Assembly (NCBI GenBank): GCA_910588845.1
Contig: CAJURU010000001.1
Span: forward strand, 107,301 to 171,300
Reading direction: 5' to 3'
Source: an uncultured Lachnospiraceae bacterium
GTDB lineage: Bacteria > Bacillota > Clostridia > Lachnospirales > Lachnospiraceae
DNA length: 64,000 nucleotides
The first letter of the stretch is position 1. Every line of letters starts with the position of its first letter. This document shows, one piece after another, positions 1 to 9,056 of the stretch. Under the pieces are notes generated by a model. The model saw nothing but the letters and a program-made list of their open reading frames with translations. It searched no databases and had not been told where the DNA came from. The position numbers were made by a program, and so were the translations under genes.

Positions 1-1
1 A

Positions 2-1570
2 TTTGGGATTGTGATTCTGGACGCTGAGGGAGAATTTATTTCCATCTCGGATATACAGATTAGAACGACCCCTTCCTGGTTTACAGTCCCGCATTTCCTG
101 GAACTGTTTGCCGTTGCCCTGGCGGGTATCTATGCCCTGATGGCAGTCTTTCTTGTTATTGGCAGAGTTCTTCGGGCAAAAATGCCTGGGGGTGGGTACG
201 GTTTTCGTATCTTGCGCCTGCTTCTGGAGACTATGCAGGATGTTATCAAAGTTTTTGGGGATTTTCTGGGCAAGCGGATGGGTGGAAAGCTGTATCCCTG
301 CCAGAGAGAATCTGTGCGCAAATTTTTATTCAGCCTGCTGATTGTGTGGATGATGGCTGGCAATGCGGCGGGATGGCTTGCGAGCAGGCAGATGTACCGC
401 TACCATGTGCTCATATGCGCGCTGTTGCTTCTTTTTATATCTTTTGTATCTTGGGAGAAGCCGCTGCGAAACATATACTGGCGCGGGCCGTTGATGAAAA
501 GCTGGCTTTTGCTTTGGCTGGGAATCATATTGTGCGACTTCTTTGTTGTCCGGGAGATGGAATCAATCGTCGGGTACGCCATGTTTTTCGCTGGGAGTGT
601 ATTCGTATATTTCTGGCAAAATATAGAGAAGCCGGGTAGAATGCTTCTTGACTTGCTGGAGGCTTTGGAGCTCACTTTTTTCTTAGGCGTTGGTTATTGT
701 ATGGTATTCCGCGGCAAACTGCCGGCGGTTGATTATAACGGTATGTTCCGAAGCGCTGAGGAACTCGCTATGTATGCAGTCCTGATGGGGCTGGTTTTCC
801 TGGCGGATCTGGATCGGGTATTAGGCGGCCGGGGCGGATTCGCCTCTTATGTGAAAGATATCACCGGCGGGGCGGTCAGCATATTCCTTCTGTTGCGGAG
901 TGGACATTTGCCGGGAATTGTGATTTTTCTGCTGCTTAGTATCTTATATATTCCGCTTCTGGCCAGGAAGCTGTATAAGAAATCAAAAAACTGGCGGGCG
1001 GTGTTTTTAAATGTTTTGGCGGCGGCAATTTTCGCCTATGCCTGTACCTGTCTTGTTTTTATCAGCACCAAATATTTTCCGCAGCTTTTGGGCCTGGATG
1101 TGCAATATGAAGACGAACTGCTTGTGACGAGGCTTGAGGGAGAGCAGAGAGAGCTGTATCTCATGCAGTTTCCACAGAGCCTGGACGGCGTTAGGACAAA
1201 GGAGGCCGAAAAACTTCCCATTATCTGGCGCACGTATGCCCGGCGGCTCAATTTGTTCGGACATGGAGGAGAGCAGAAGGTGTTTCGCCGTGAAATCGCG
1301 CCTTACAATGGATATCTGAAAATGGCGTACCAGCACGGAATATTTATCCTGCTTCCTTATGCGGCTTTTCAGATCATGTTCGCTGCCTATGGGGTTACCC
1401 GCTTTTTCCGTAAGAAAGGCGGAAAAAATATTTATTTGCTGTTTTTGGGTATTGTGTACCCGTGTTTTTGTTTCTGTACAAACGTGGAGATTTCCTGGGG
1501 ACATCCATTGTGGCTGAGTTACTATTTATCGGTGGGCTACCTGGGTAGGATAGAGACAGAGAAAAACTAG
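2..1570 (+). CDS. Wzy/O-antigen ligase-like membrane protein (5' end outside window)
   Basis: The reading frame is open from the window edge, so the true start may lie upstream; a GTG at 11 is the first possible internal start. At least 522 residues remain. About ten hydrophobic segments are separated by short basic loops, with one large hydrophilic loop around residues 360-430. After that loop comes a segment reading NGYLKMAYQHG, the kind of block seen near the C-terminus of O-antigen ligase/polymerase (Wzy, WaaL) proteins. Such proteins polymerise or transfer lipid-linked oligosaccharides at the outer face of the membrane. The next gene starts 16 bases downstream. The family call rests on topology and context, because this family is poorly conserved; a generic polysaccharide membrane protein is the alternative. 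Confidence 0.6.
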   Translation, partial: FGIVILDAEGEFISISDIQIRTTPSWFTVPHFLELFAVALAGIYALMAVFLVIGRVLRAKMPGGGYGFRILRLLLETMQDVIKVFGDFLGKRMGGKLYPCQRESVRKFLFSLLIVWMMAGNAAGWLASRQMYRYHVLICALLLLFISFVSWEKPLRNIYWRGPLMKSWLLLWLGIILCDFFVVREMESIVGYAMFFAGSVFVYFWQNIEKPGRMLLDLLEALELTFFLGVGYCMVFRGKLPAVDYNGMFRSAEELAMYAVLMGLVFLADLDRVLGGRGGFASYVKDITGGAVSIFLLLRSGHLPGIVIFLLLSILYIPLLARKLYKKSKNWRAVFLNVLAAAIFAYACTCLVFISTKYFPQLLGLDVQYEDELLVTRLEGEQRELYLMQFPQSLDGVRTKEAEKLPIIWRTYARRLNLFGHGGEQKVFRREIAPYNGYLKMAYQHGIFILLPYAAFQIMFAAYGVTRFFRKKGGKNIYLLFLGIVYPCFCFCTNVEISWGHPLWLSYYLSVGYLGRIETEKN

Positions 1571-1586
1571 GAAAAGAGGGACTCGC

Positions 1587-3452
1587 GTGAAAATACTGAT
1601 AGAGAGAAATCAGCTTCTGCTGAAAAAATTAGGTCTGGCATTATTTGATATGTTTGCCGTCGTAGTGTCAAGCCTGCTTGCGCTTGTGCTGCGTTTTGAG
1701 GGCAATTACAGCGCTATCCCGCGGGAATATATTGATAGGAGTTTGCAGTATATCTCCATTGTGATGGTAGTCACGCTTATCATTTTCTATGTGTTGAGGC
1801 TGTACGGCAGTCTTTGGAGCTATGCGGGAGCGACGGAATTTATGAACATTATCATTGCCAGCGTATTGTCGTCAGGGGTTCAGATGGCGGTGATTGTGTT
1901 GATGGATATGAAGATGCCCCGCAGCTATTATGTATTTTATGGCATGTGTCTGTTTGGCATGGTGGCGGTCAGCCGCTATTCTTACCGCGTGCTGCGTACG
2001 GTCGCCAAACGGCAGAAGGATTCTCAGAACAGGACCAACGTTCTGATTATGGGGGCGGGCGGCGCTGGGAATATGCTGGTGCGGGAGATCACCAACAGCA
2101 GCCATGTCAATAAGCGTGTGGTCTGTATTGTGGACGACGCCAAGGCGAAACAGGGGAGCTATCTGCATGGCGTAAAAATCATGGGAACGCGTGAGGATAT
2201 ACCAAGGCTGGTAAAGAAATACCATGTGGATGAAATTATGCTTGCGATTCCCTCCGCTCCGGCGAGAGAGATTAAAAAAATTCTCGATATCTGCAAAGAA
2301 ACCGGCTGCGAACTCAAACGCCTGCCGGGAATCTATCAACTTGTCAACGGCGAAGTGAGCGTCAATACGCTCAAGGAAGTTGAGGTCAATGATTTACTGG
2401 GACGTGAACCGGTAGAGGTGGACTTGTCTGCTATCTTAGACTATGTGGCGGGAAAGACCGTGCTGGTGACGGGCGGAGGAGGTTCCATCGGAAGCGAAAT
2501 TTGCCGTCAGGTGGCAGAGCATAATCCCAGAAGGCTTGTTATTGTAGATATTTATGAAAATACGACTTACGACATCCAGAATGAACTCAAAAATAAATAT
2601 CCTTATTTAGATTTATCGGTGTTAATTGCCTCTGTGCGCAACACCAAACGGATGGACATGATTTTTGAGAAGTATCGCCCGGATATCGTCTACCATGCGG
2701 CAGCGCATAAGCATGTGCCGCTGATGGAGGATAGTCCCAATGAGGCGGTGAAGAATAATGTCCTTGGCACCTGGAAGGTGGTGCAGGCAGCCGACAGATG
2801 GAAGACGAAACGGTTTGTGATGATATCTACGGACAAGGCGGTAAATCCCACAAATATTATGGGGGCTACCAAAAGGATTTGCGAGATGATTGTACAGACG
2901 TACAATAACCGCTCACAGACAGAATTTGTGTCCGTACGTTTTGGAAATGTGCTGGGCAGCAATGGCAGCGTGATCCCGCTGTTCAAAAAGCAGATAGCCC
3001 AGGGCGGGCCGGTGACGGTCACGCACCCGGATATAATCCGCTATTTCATGACGATTCCCGAGGCGGTGTCTTTAGTATTGCAGGCGGGCGTCTATGCCCG
3101 GGGGGGAGAGATTTTCGTCCTCGATATGGGAGAGCCGGTGAAAATTGTTGACCTGGCAAGAAACCTCATTCTTCTGTCGGGACATAAGCCGGATGAGGAT
3201 ATCCCCATCGTGTTTACGGGGCTAAGGCCGGGGGAGAAGCTTTATGAGGAAATGTTGATGAAGGAAGAGGGGCTCAGGGACACGGAAAATAAATTAATCC
3301 ATATCGGTATGCCGATTAAGATAGATGAGAAGAAATTCCTGATGCAGCTGGAGAACCTTGCAAGTTATGTGGTACAGGAGCCGGAGGACATCCGCAAATG
3401 GGTGCAGGAGATTGTGCCGACGTATCACCCGATGTTAGGAGGAAAAGGATGA
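1587..3452 (+). CDS. Membrane-bound nucleotide-sugar 4,6-dehydratase (PglF/WbpM/CapD type)
   Basis: A 621-aa protein starting at GTG after an AAAAGAGGGA ribosome site. Four membrane helices occupy residues 1-130. A first Rossmann-like motif GAGGAG is at 156-161 and the catalytic short-chain dehydrogenase domain begins with TGGGGSIG at 295-302. The block STDKAVNPTNIMGATKR (414-430) carries Met in place of the usual catalytic Tyr, as in PglF and WbpM, which make UDP-4-keto-6-deoxy-GlcNAc from UDP-GlcNAc. Length and order match that family. It overlaps the following aminotransferase by ATGA, so the two are probably translationally coupled and form a 4-amino-6-deoxy sugar. C5-retaining versus inverting chemistry cannot be decided from sequence. 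Confidence 0.93.
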   Translation: MKILIERNQLLLKKLGLALFDMFAVVVSSLLALVLRFEGNYSAIPREYIDRSLQYISIVMVVTLIIFYVLRLYGSLWSYAGATEFMNIIIASVLSSGVQMAVIVLMDMKMPRSYYVFYGMCLFGMVAVSRYSYRVLRTVAKRQKDSQNRTNVLIMGAGGAGNMLVREITNSSHVNKRVVCIVDDAKAKQGSYLHGVKIMGTREDIPRLVKKYHVDEIMLAIPSAPAREIKKILDICKETGCELKRLPGIYQLVNGEVSVNTLKEVEVNDLLGREPVEVDLSAILDYVAGKTVLVTGGGGSIGSEICRQVAEHNPRRLVIVDIYENTTYDIQNELKNKYPYLDLSVLIASVRNTKRMDMIFEKYRPDIVYHAAAHKHVPLMEDSPNEAVKNNVLGTWKVVQAADRWKTKRFVMISTDKAVNPTNIMGATKRICEMIVQTYNNRSQTEFVSVRFGNVLGSNGSVIPLFKKQIAQGGPVTVTHPDIIRYFMTIPEAVSLVLQAGVYARGGEIFVLDMGEPVKIVDLARNLILLSGHKPDEDIPIVFTGLRPGEKLYEEMLMKEEGLRDTENKLIHIGMPIKIDEKKFLMQLENLASYVVQEPEDIRKWVQEIVPTYHPMLGGKG

Positions 3453-4639
3453 AACAGCATATTTTTCTCGCTTCGCCCCATATGAGCGAAGAGGGGTATG
3501 AGCAGCAATATGTCAAAGAGGCGTTTGATACGAACTGGATTGCGCCCCTTGGCAGGAATGTGACAGAATTTGAAAACGAGATAACGGCGAAACTTTCCGC
3601 GCCGAAAGCGGTAGCGCTTTCCGCTGGTACGGCGGCCATACATATGGCGTTGAAAGCCGTGGGGTTGGAACAGGGAGACCTTGTATTCTGCCAATCTCTG
3701 ACATTCTCTGCCAGCGCCAACCCCATTGTTTATGAGAAAGCGGAACCGGTCTTTATTGACAGTGAAACAGATACCTGGAATATGGATCCACAGGCTTTGA
3801 AACTGGCGTTTGAAAGATACGGGAAGTTGGGAAAGAAGCCGAGCGCAGTTATTGTCGTGCATCTTTATGGAATCTGCGCGAAGATCCGGGAAATCAGGGA
3901 AATTTGTGACGAGTATGAAGTTCCGTTAATAGAAGATGCAGCGGAAAGCCTGGGCACTGTCTGCCATGGCAGATACACGGGAACCTTCGGAGATTACGGA
4001 ATTATCAGTTTTAACGGCAATAAAATAATTACCAGTTCCGGCGGCGGTATGCTGCTGGTTAATGCAGAAGACGCGGAAGAAAAAGCGAAGAAAGTTTTAT
4101 ATTGGGCAACGCAGGCAAGGGAACCTGCGCCCTGGTATCAACACACAGAAATCGGTTACAACTACCGAATGAGCAATATTGTGGCGGGAATCGGCAGAGG
4201 ACAGCTCAAAGTGTTAGACCGTCGCATACAAAAAAAACGCTATATTTTTGAATATTATCAGAAGCATTTAGGCATCCTTCCGGGAATCTCGTTTATGCCG
4301 ATGCCGGAGGACGCGTACTGCAATTGTTGGCTGTCGGTCATTTTGCTTTCTGAGGACTGTCCTGTCAGCCCCATGGATATTATGCGCGCGCTACAGGAGG
4401 ATGATGTGGAAAGCCGCCCGGTTTGGAAGCCCATGCATTTGCAGCCTGTGTTTGCGGACTATGATTTTGTTACCACGGTGTCAGAACTGCACATTACAGA
4501 TACGCAGATGGGCGCCGATTCCAGTGTCAGCGGGCAGATTTTTGCCCACGGCGTCTGTATGCCAAGCGATAGTAAGATGACGGATGACGATTTGCAGCGT
4601 GTCTGCCAGGTTGTGCGGGGATTGTGGAAGTCAGTGTAA
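3449..4639 (+). CDS. DegT/DnrJ/EryC1 aminotransferase (PglE-like, 4-amino sugar synthesis)
   Basis: A 396-aa PLP enzyme. I chose ATG 3449, which has TAGGAGG upstream and overlaps the dehydratase stop; the open frame reaches further upstream but would overlap the previous gene by over 50 bases. The PLP lysine is K192 in FNGNKIITSSGGG, and EDAAESLG precedes it as in the sugar aminotransferase family. Together with the upstream dehydratase it would convert the 4-keto sugar to UDP-2-acetamido-4-amino-2,4,6-trideoxyhexose using glutamate. A nearby N-acyl or N-formyltransferase could modify that amine. Last gene of its operon; the next gene is convergent. Confidence 0.88.
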   Translation: MKQHIFLASPHMSEEGYEQQYVKEAFDTNWIAPLGRNVTEFENEITAKLSAPKAVALSAGTAAIHMALKAVGLEQGDLVFCQSLTFSASANPIVYEKAEPVFIDSETDTWNMDPQALKLAFERYGKLGKKPSAVIVVHLYGICAKIREIREICDEYEVPLIEDAAESLGTVCHGRYTGTFGDYGIISFNGNKIITSSGGGMLLVNAEDAEEKAKKVLYWATQAREPAPWYQHTEIGYNYRMSNIVAGIGRGQLKVLDRRIQKKRYIFEYYQKHLGILPGISFMPMPEDAYCNCWLSVILLSEDCPVSPMDIMRALQEDDVESRPVWKPMHLQPVFADYDFVTTVSELHITDTQMGADSSVSGQIFAHGVCMPSDSKMTDDDLQRVCQVVRGLWKSV

Positions 4640-4663
4640 GGGGCTGCAATATCTGGAGGTTCT

Positions 4664-4999
4664 TTAAATCTCTTTTGGAAGGCTGTAGAAGAAGTTCGCC
4701 TGTTCAATGAGCAGAATTTTTCGCCGTGGAACCAGGGAGCGGTAAAGGTGGATCAGTTTGCTTTCGTTAGAGTTCAGGGAAGAAGGGGCGGGCTTGCGCT
4801 CTTCGGAGAGTCCTAACAGGTAATCGGTGGAGACGTCGAAGTATTGTGCCAGATTGATAATCATATAGAAATCAGGTTTACGGTAATTGGTGATGTAGCC
4901 GCTGATTGTGGATTTGGAAACATTTAATTCCTTGGCGAGTTCTTTCTGAGTAAGGTTCTTTTCTTCCAGAAGGTTTTCAAGGCGAATATTGAAGTCCAT
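4664..4999 (-). CDS. XRE-family helix-turn-helix regulator, copy 1
   Basis: A 111-aa protein. The start at 4999 is set by GGAGG ten bases upstream and by exact agreement with the paralogue at 6167-6502. The N-terminal 65 residues are an XRE/Cro-type DNA-binding domain (LTQKELAKELNVSKSTISGY, then YFDVSTDYLLGLS). The C-terminal half, with KPAPSSL and LIHLYRSL, is shared with the second copy. Both face left and stand on either side of a broken ATPase gene, suggesting a local duplication. Target unknown; control of the neighbouring polysaccharide operon or of the decayed element is possible. Confidence 0.88.
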   Translation of the reverse strand: MDFNIRLENLLEEKNLTQKELAKELNVSKSTISGYITNYRKPDFYMIINLAQYFDVSTDYLLGLSEERKPAPSSLNSNESKLIHLYRSLVPRRKILLIEQANFFYSLPKEI

Positions 5000-5098
5000 A
5001 GCGATAATTCCTCCGTTCTTTCGTATTTTGAATACATTTGTTTTTTTATGATAATGGAAAGGCCCCGATTTTAGCGTATGATATGCGAAAAGAGGAAT

Positions 5099-6080
5099 AT
5101 GAAACGCAAACTGCGGTTGAACGGGAGGAAAACGGAGGCGTTTCGGGAAAACTCTGAACCTAAGCATGCTGCGGTACTATTTTGAGGATAACGGGGGAGG
5201 GGAGGAGAATCGTGGGCGCGCAGAACTCTTTTCCGGGCTTGCAATTGCAAAGGCCGGCGAGGCGTATGTCCGGGAGATGGGGCAATATCCGGTCGTCATG
5301 CTGACGCTGAAATCTGCCAAACAAAGAAGCTTTGCCATGGCGTATGCCAGCTTGAAACAAGCCATTATGTGGGAGTTCCAAAGACATGAGAAGATGGTGT
5401 CTGGGAAACTGGAGACTCCTGAGGATATGGAGAAATATCGAATCATTCGTGCAGGAAAAGGGGAAGACAGCGATTATTTCAGCAGTCTGTTATTTTTGTC
5501 CCGTTGTCTGTACCAGGCTTATGGCAAGAGATGTATCATACTGATTGACGAGTATGACGTCCCGCTTGAGAGCGCCTATTTCGAGGGGTACTATGACGAG
5601 ATGGCAGCGTTCATCCGTTCGCTGTTTGAGTCGGCGTTCAAAACGAACGCATTCCTTGAATTTGCGGTGATTACCGGGTGTTTGAGGGTGTCTCGGGAGT
5701 CCATTTTTACAGGATTGAACAATCTTGAGATTATTTCTGTATTGAGGAGCGATTATGGGGAAAGCTATTATCATGGGTTCCTCGCAGGGCTGCTGGGAAG
5801 AAACAGCAAATATCGCGTGCTTTCCAACCGTGAAGCAGGGCTTGGGCGTGCAGATATTATCTTAAAGACGCCCCGCATCCGTAAGGGGCGCGCCATAGTG
5901 ATGGAGATAAAGGCGGTGAAGGATTTCGGTGATATGGAAAACGGATGTGCAGCCGCGCTCAGGCAGATAGAAGAGAAAAAATACCTGGAAGAGCTGAGGC
6001 AGGAAGGGTATGAGGATATCCTGGCATACGGCGTCTGTTTCTTTCGCAAGGAATGTATTATACAGAAGATGGACAAATAA
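5099..6080 (+). pseudogene. Decayed AAA-ATPase-like/PDDEXK_9 gene
   Basis: Remnant of the widespread ~550-aa family with an AAA-like ATPase followed by a PD-(D/E)XK nuclease-like domain. An ATG at 5099 opens MKRKLRLN, resembling the family N-terminus. The Walker A block RRFGKTLNLSMLRYYFED is readable from 5133 but in another frame, with a stop at 5118 just before it, so about 40 codons are missing with a frame change. The Walker B-like IILIDEYDVPLE and the block SIFTGLNN follow. Right after FTGLNNLEIISVL the frame jumps to YYHGFLAGLL, normally well over 100 residues further on, so a middle section is deleted in frame. The nuclease motif G-R-A-D-I...E-I-K and the C-terminus remain. Confidence 0.82.
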
Positions 6081-6088
6081 ATTCACCT

Positions 6089-6155
6089 GCAAAAATTTTC
6101 GTAAAAAAGGGTGTCAAAAGGAGAGTTTCATTTCCTTTGACACCCCAATTTTTGC
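6089..6155. terminator. Bidirectional terminator between pseudogene and HTH copy 2
   Basis: Long inverted repeat. Outer arms GCAAAAATT and AATTTTTGC enclose inner arms GGGTGTCAAA and TTTGACACCC around a small loop. A- and T-rich flanks on both sides would serve as tails for transcripts from either strand, fitting the convergent arrangement. Confidence 0.75.
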
Positions 6156-6166
6156 GAGGGTATATG

Positions 6167-6502
6167 TTAAAATTTCTCCGGCAGGCTGCGGTAGAAATTG
6201 GCTTGTTCGATGAGCATCTCTTTCCGTTCCGGTATCAGGGAACGGTACAGGTGGATCAGCCTGGTTTCGGCGGGGTCCAGGGAAGAAGGAGCAGGTTTCT
6301 TTTCATCGGATAGGCCTAACAAGTAATCGGTACATACGTCGAAATACTGTGCCAGACGGACAAGCATGCCGAAATCTGGTTCCCGATAATTTTTAATATA
6401 GCCGTTGATTGTGGAACTGGCAATGTGAAGGTCGAAGGCAAGCTGTTTTTGCGTTATATTATTTTCCTCAAGAAGTTGTTCAAGGCGGACACTGAAATCC
6501 AT
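6167..6502 (-). CDS. XRE-family helix-turn-helix regulator, copy 2
   Basis: A 111-aa protein, paralogue of the gene at 4664-4999 over its whole length, including MDF start, TQKQLAFDLHIASSTINGY, YFDVCTDYLLGLS, KPAPSSL and the tail LIEQANFYRSLPEKF. The start is fixed by GGAGGAATTATTGCT upstream, nearly the same leader as in copy 1. It is divergent from the capsule operon, with 357 bases between the two starts. Specific DNA site unknown. Confidence 0.88.
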   Translation of the reverse strand: MDFSVRLEQLLEENNITQKQLAFDLHIASSTINGYIKNYREPDFGMLVRLAQYFDVCTDYLLGLSDEKKPAPSSLDPAETRLIHLYRSLIPERKEMLIEQANFYRSLPEKF

Positions 6503-6747
6503 AGCAATAATTCCTCCTTTTGTTAAGTCATTTGTTGATTGATCCCATTTCTTTATCTTAATAGATATTACAGTTTTCATGACAAATAATACGCAGTATG
6601 AGTAACGTAAAGCGCGAAATGCGATATATTAGTGTGGCGGATGACTATGGGGTTTATTCATAGAAGCTTGAATTTTTTCTTATTGATTTTGTCAATAATA
6701 GTCCTTTTTCGGCGGCTGGAAACGCAAGTTTTCATAGAAATATCCAA

Positions 6748-6776
6748 TTGTAAATAGAAAAGAAATGTAGTAGAAT
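6748..6776 (+). promoter_or_regulatory. Promoter of the main polysaccharide operon
   Basis: TTGTAA at 6748-6753, 17-base spacer, TAGAAT at 6771-6776: a reasonable housekeeping promoter about 85 bases before the PIG-L gene. The leader contains a weak hairpin (CCTGT at about 6800 with ACAGG about 11 bases later). The rest of the 6503-6859 gap shows no convincing gene. Confidence 0.6.
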
Positions 6777-6859
6777 GTGGGGGAAAGCTATAATCGCCTG
6801 TAACACATGATAACAGGGGGGCGAAGAAACAGAATAGGGAGAAGATGGAGAGATAGAAG

Positions 6860-7525
6860 ATGAAAAAGGTATTAGTGGTAGCGCCTCATGCAGACGACGA
6901 AGTGTTAGGCGTAGGGGGAACCATTGCAAAAAATGCTGCGCAAGGAAATGAAGTCTACGTCTGCGTGGTGACACGCGCTGAGGAGCCGTTGTTTTCTAAG
7001 ACAGTGGCAGAACAGATCAGGGAAGAAACTCTTAGGGCACATAAATTATTAGGGATTAAAAAGGCATTTTTTCTGGAGTTTCCGGCGGTTATGTTGGAAA
7101 ATATAGAACGATATATATTAAATGACAGTATCATGAAAGTCTTGCAGGAGATAAACCCTGACGAGGTATACATTCCCCATATAGGAGATATGCAGAAAGA
7201 CCATCAGATTGTCAATGAGGCGGTGATGGTAGCGGTGCGGCCGAAATACCGTCATAAGGTTCGCGCTGTGTACGCCTATGAGACCTTGTCAGAGACGGAA
7301 TGGAATATACCCAATACGGTAAATGCGTTCATACCCACGGTTTATCAAGATATCAGTGGTTTTCTGGAGAAAAAAAAGCAGGCGCTTGCGTGTTTTGAAA
7401 CGCAGATATCTGACTTTCCAGACCCCCGTTCACTCAAGGCTGTGGAGGCGCTGGCTAAGTATCGGGGAAGTACCGTGGAAGTTGCCGCCGCGGAAGCTTT
7501 TGTCTTGATTCGGGAGATACGATAA
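6860..7525 (+). CDS. PIG-L/LmbE-family N-deacetylase
   Basis: A 221-aa protein of normal length for the LmbE-like Zn-dependent deacetylases. Metal-binding motif PHADDE is at residues 9-14 and the second set H107..D110..D114-H115 follows. Members remove N-acetyl groups from GlcNAc-containing substrates such as GlcNAc-PI and mycothiol or bacillithiol precursors. First gene of the long operon and only one base before the initiating sugar transferase, so a sugar or lipid-linked sugar of this pathway is the likely substrate. The start has a weak upstream purine site (AGATAGAAG). Confidence 0.87.
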   Translation: MKKVLVVAPHADDEVLGVGGTIAKNAAQGNEVYVCVVTRAEEPLFSKTVAEQIREETLRAHKLLGIKKAFFLEFPAVMLENIERYILNDSIMKVLQEINPDEVYIPHIGDMQKDHQIVNEAVMVAVRPKYRHKVRAVYAYETLSETEWNIPNTVNAFIPTVYQDISGFLEKKKQALACFETQISDFPDPRSLKAVEALAKYRGSTVEVAAAEAFVLIREIR

Positions 7526-7526
7526 T

Positions 7527-8141
7527 ATGTCGCAGAAAAGATTGATGAGAAGGATAAATTTAGGGCTCAAGAGATTCTTTGATATTATAGTCAGTGCAGC
7601 AGGGTTATTGATATTATCGCCTGTTTTTTTGCTGACCGTACTTCTTATAAAAATTACGATGCCGGGGAAAATCTTTTTTCAGCAGGAGAGAGTGGGAAAG
7701 GGAAAGAAGGTATTCCATATACTCAAGTTCAGAACTATGAAAGAAGACAGACAGGCAGAGGAAGCGCATGATTTTTCCAAAGATGCGGAGCGGATGACGA
7801 GAACAGGTAACATTTTACGCAGATTAAAGATTGACGAACTACCCCAATTATGGAATGTCTTTGCAGGCGATATGAGTTTGGTGGGGCCGAGACCCACGGT
7901 TATGGAACAGGTGGAGCAATATGACGAATTCCAGCTGCGCAGGCTGGGTATGCGGCCCGGGATGACAGGGCTTGCACAGGTGAACGGAAACGTGTCTCTG
8001 TCTTGGAATGAGAGAATCAAATATGACGTCAGGTACATAGAAAAATTTTCGGTTGTTCTGGATTTGGCAATTATGATAAAAACGGTTTTAGTCGTTATCT
8101 TTGGGGAACAGAAGTTTAAGAAGGAGTGTGGATGGGAATGA
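7527..8141 (+). CDS. Initiating phosphoglycosyl transferase (PglC-like, monotopic)
   Basis: A 204-aa protein of the bacterial sugar transferase family, the small PglC size class without the extra WbaP helices. It has one membrane-entering hydrophobic segment (about 18-40), LKFRTM at 66-71, the catalytic Asp-Glu pair D103-E104 in KIDELPQLWNVF and SLVGPRP. It moves a sugar-1-phosphate from a UDP-sugar to undecaprenyl phosphate, the first membrane step of glycan assembly. The PglF/PglE-type genes upstream make a di-amino-trideoxy sugar a plausible substrate. Confidence 0.92.
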   Translation: MSQKRLMRRINLGLKRFFDIIVSAAGLLILSPVFLLTVLLIKITMPGKIFFQQERVGKGKKVFHILKFRTMKEDRQAEEAHDFSKDAERMTRTGNILRRLKIDELPQLWNVFAGDMSLVGPRPTVMEQVEQYDEFQLRRLGMRPGMTGLAQVNGNVSLSWNERIKYDVRYIEKFSVVLDLAIMIKTVLVVIFGEQKFKKECGWE

Positions 8142-9037
8142 AAACGATTGTCATAGGCTCTGTAGTTTCCAGCGAGGTTGTATTACAGAAGATGATAGAA
8201 AGCAATTATCCGGTGGACTATGTGTTTTCTCTTGACGAGCAATATGCAAAGGATGTATCGGGATATCGTCCCATACATAAATTGGCGCGGCAGAATCAGA
8301 TTCCTTATAAAACATTCCGCAAGATAGAAGATTCTAAGAACGTAGAGATTATCCGGCAGTTGAAACCGGATTATATATTTGTGGTAGGCTTGTCACAACT
8401 GGTGAAAAGCGATATACTGGAGGCTGCGTCAAAAGGCGTAATCGGTTTTCATCCCACGCCGTTGCCCAAATTCCGCGGGCGTGCGGCTATGGTATGGCAG
8501 GTGCTGCTTGGCGTACATGAGTCTAAGTGTACGATGTTCCTGTTGGATGAAGGGATGGATTCCGGGGATATATTGATCCAGGAACCCTATATAATTGAAG
8601 ATACGGATTATGCAAAAGATATTGAGCGGAAGATGTGTGATGCAATTGGCCGTATGACAGAAAAACTGCTACCGCAGCTCTTAGAAGGAACCATTCAGCC
8701 GGTGAAGCAGAAAGAGGAGGAAGCTACTTATCTGTTGAAACGAACGCCGGAAGATGGCAGGATCGACTGGGGACAACCGTCAGAAAAGATTCAGCGGCTA
8801 ATCCGGGCGGTATCGAGACCCTATCCCGGGGCGTTCAGTGATTATGACGGAAAACATAAGGTGATATTTTGGAAAGCGGATTATCTTGAAAATAAGAAAT
8901 ATTATGGGATAAGCGGGCAGATTGCCGCAGTCACAGAAAAATATTTGGACATTGTCTGTGAAGACGGTTTGCTTAGAGTGTATGATTATGAAAATATAGA
9001 TGAAGTCAGGCTGCTGGCAGGACATAAATTTAAGTAA
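8138..9037 (+). CDS. Formyltransferase-family protein with altered active site
   Basis: A 299-aa protein with the methionyl-tRNA/sugar formyltransferase fold. I chose ATG 8138, which overlaps the previous stop as ATGA; ATG 8132 is also possible. The usual Asn-x-His active-site block appears here as IGFHPTPLPKFRGR, so Gly103 stands where Asn is expected while H105 and the Asp of DSGD (144) remain. Family members put formyl from N10-formyl-tetrahydrofolate on sugar amines. The C-terminal part (KRTPEDGRIDW, RAVSRPYPGA) is like Fmt-type C-domains. A 4- or 3-amino nucleotide sugar made in this locus is the likely acceptor. Confidence 0.78.
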   Translation: MKTIVIGSVVSSEVVLQKMIESNYPVDYVFSLDEQYAKDVSGYRPIHKLARQNQIPYKTFRKIEDSKNVEIIRQLKPDYIFVVGLSQLVKSDILEAASKGVIGFHPTPLPKFRGRAAMVWQVLLGVHESKCTMFLLDEGMDSGDILIQEPYIIEDTDYAKDIERKMCDAIGRMTEKLLPQLLEGTIQPVKQKEEEATYLLKRTPEDGRIDWGQPSEKIQRLIRAVSRPYPGAFSDYDGKHKVIFWKADYLENKKYYGISGQIAAVTEKYLDIVCEDGLLRVYDYENIDEVRLLAGHKFK

Positions 9038-9056
9038 GATAATAGGAGACAAGCAA

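Noticed and set aside
1872..2339. 155-codon frame antisense to the 4,6-dehydratase gene
   Set aside because: Shadow of the real gene; His-rich product typical of reversed coding DNA.
6598..6663. 21-codon frame starting MSNVKREMRYISV in the gap before the capsule operon
   Set aside because: No ribosome site, and it lies upstream of the operon promoter.
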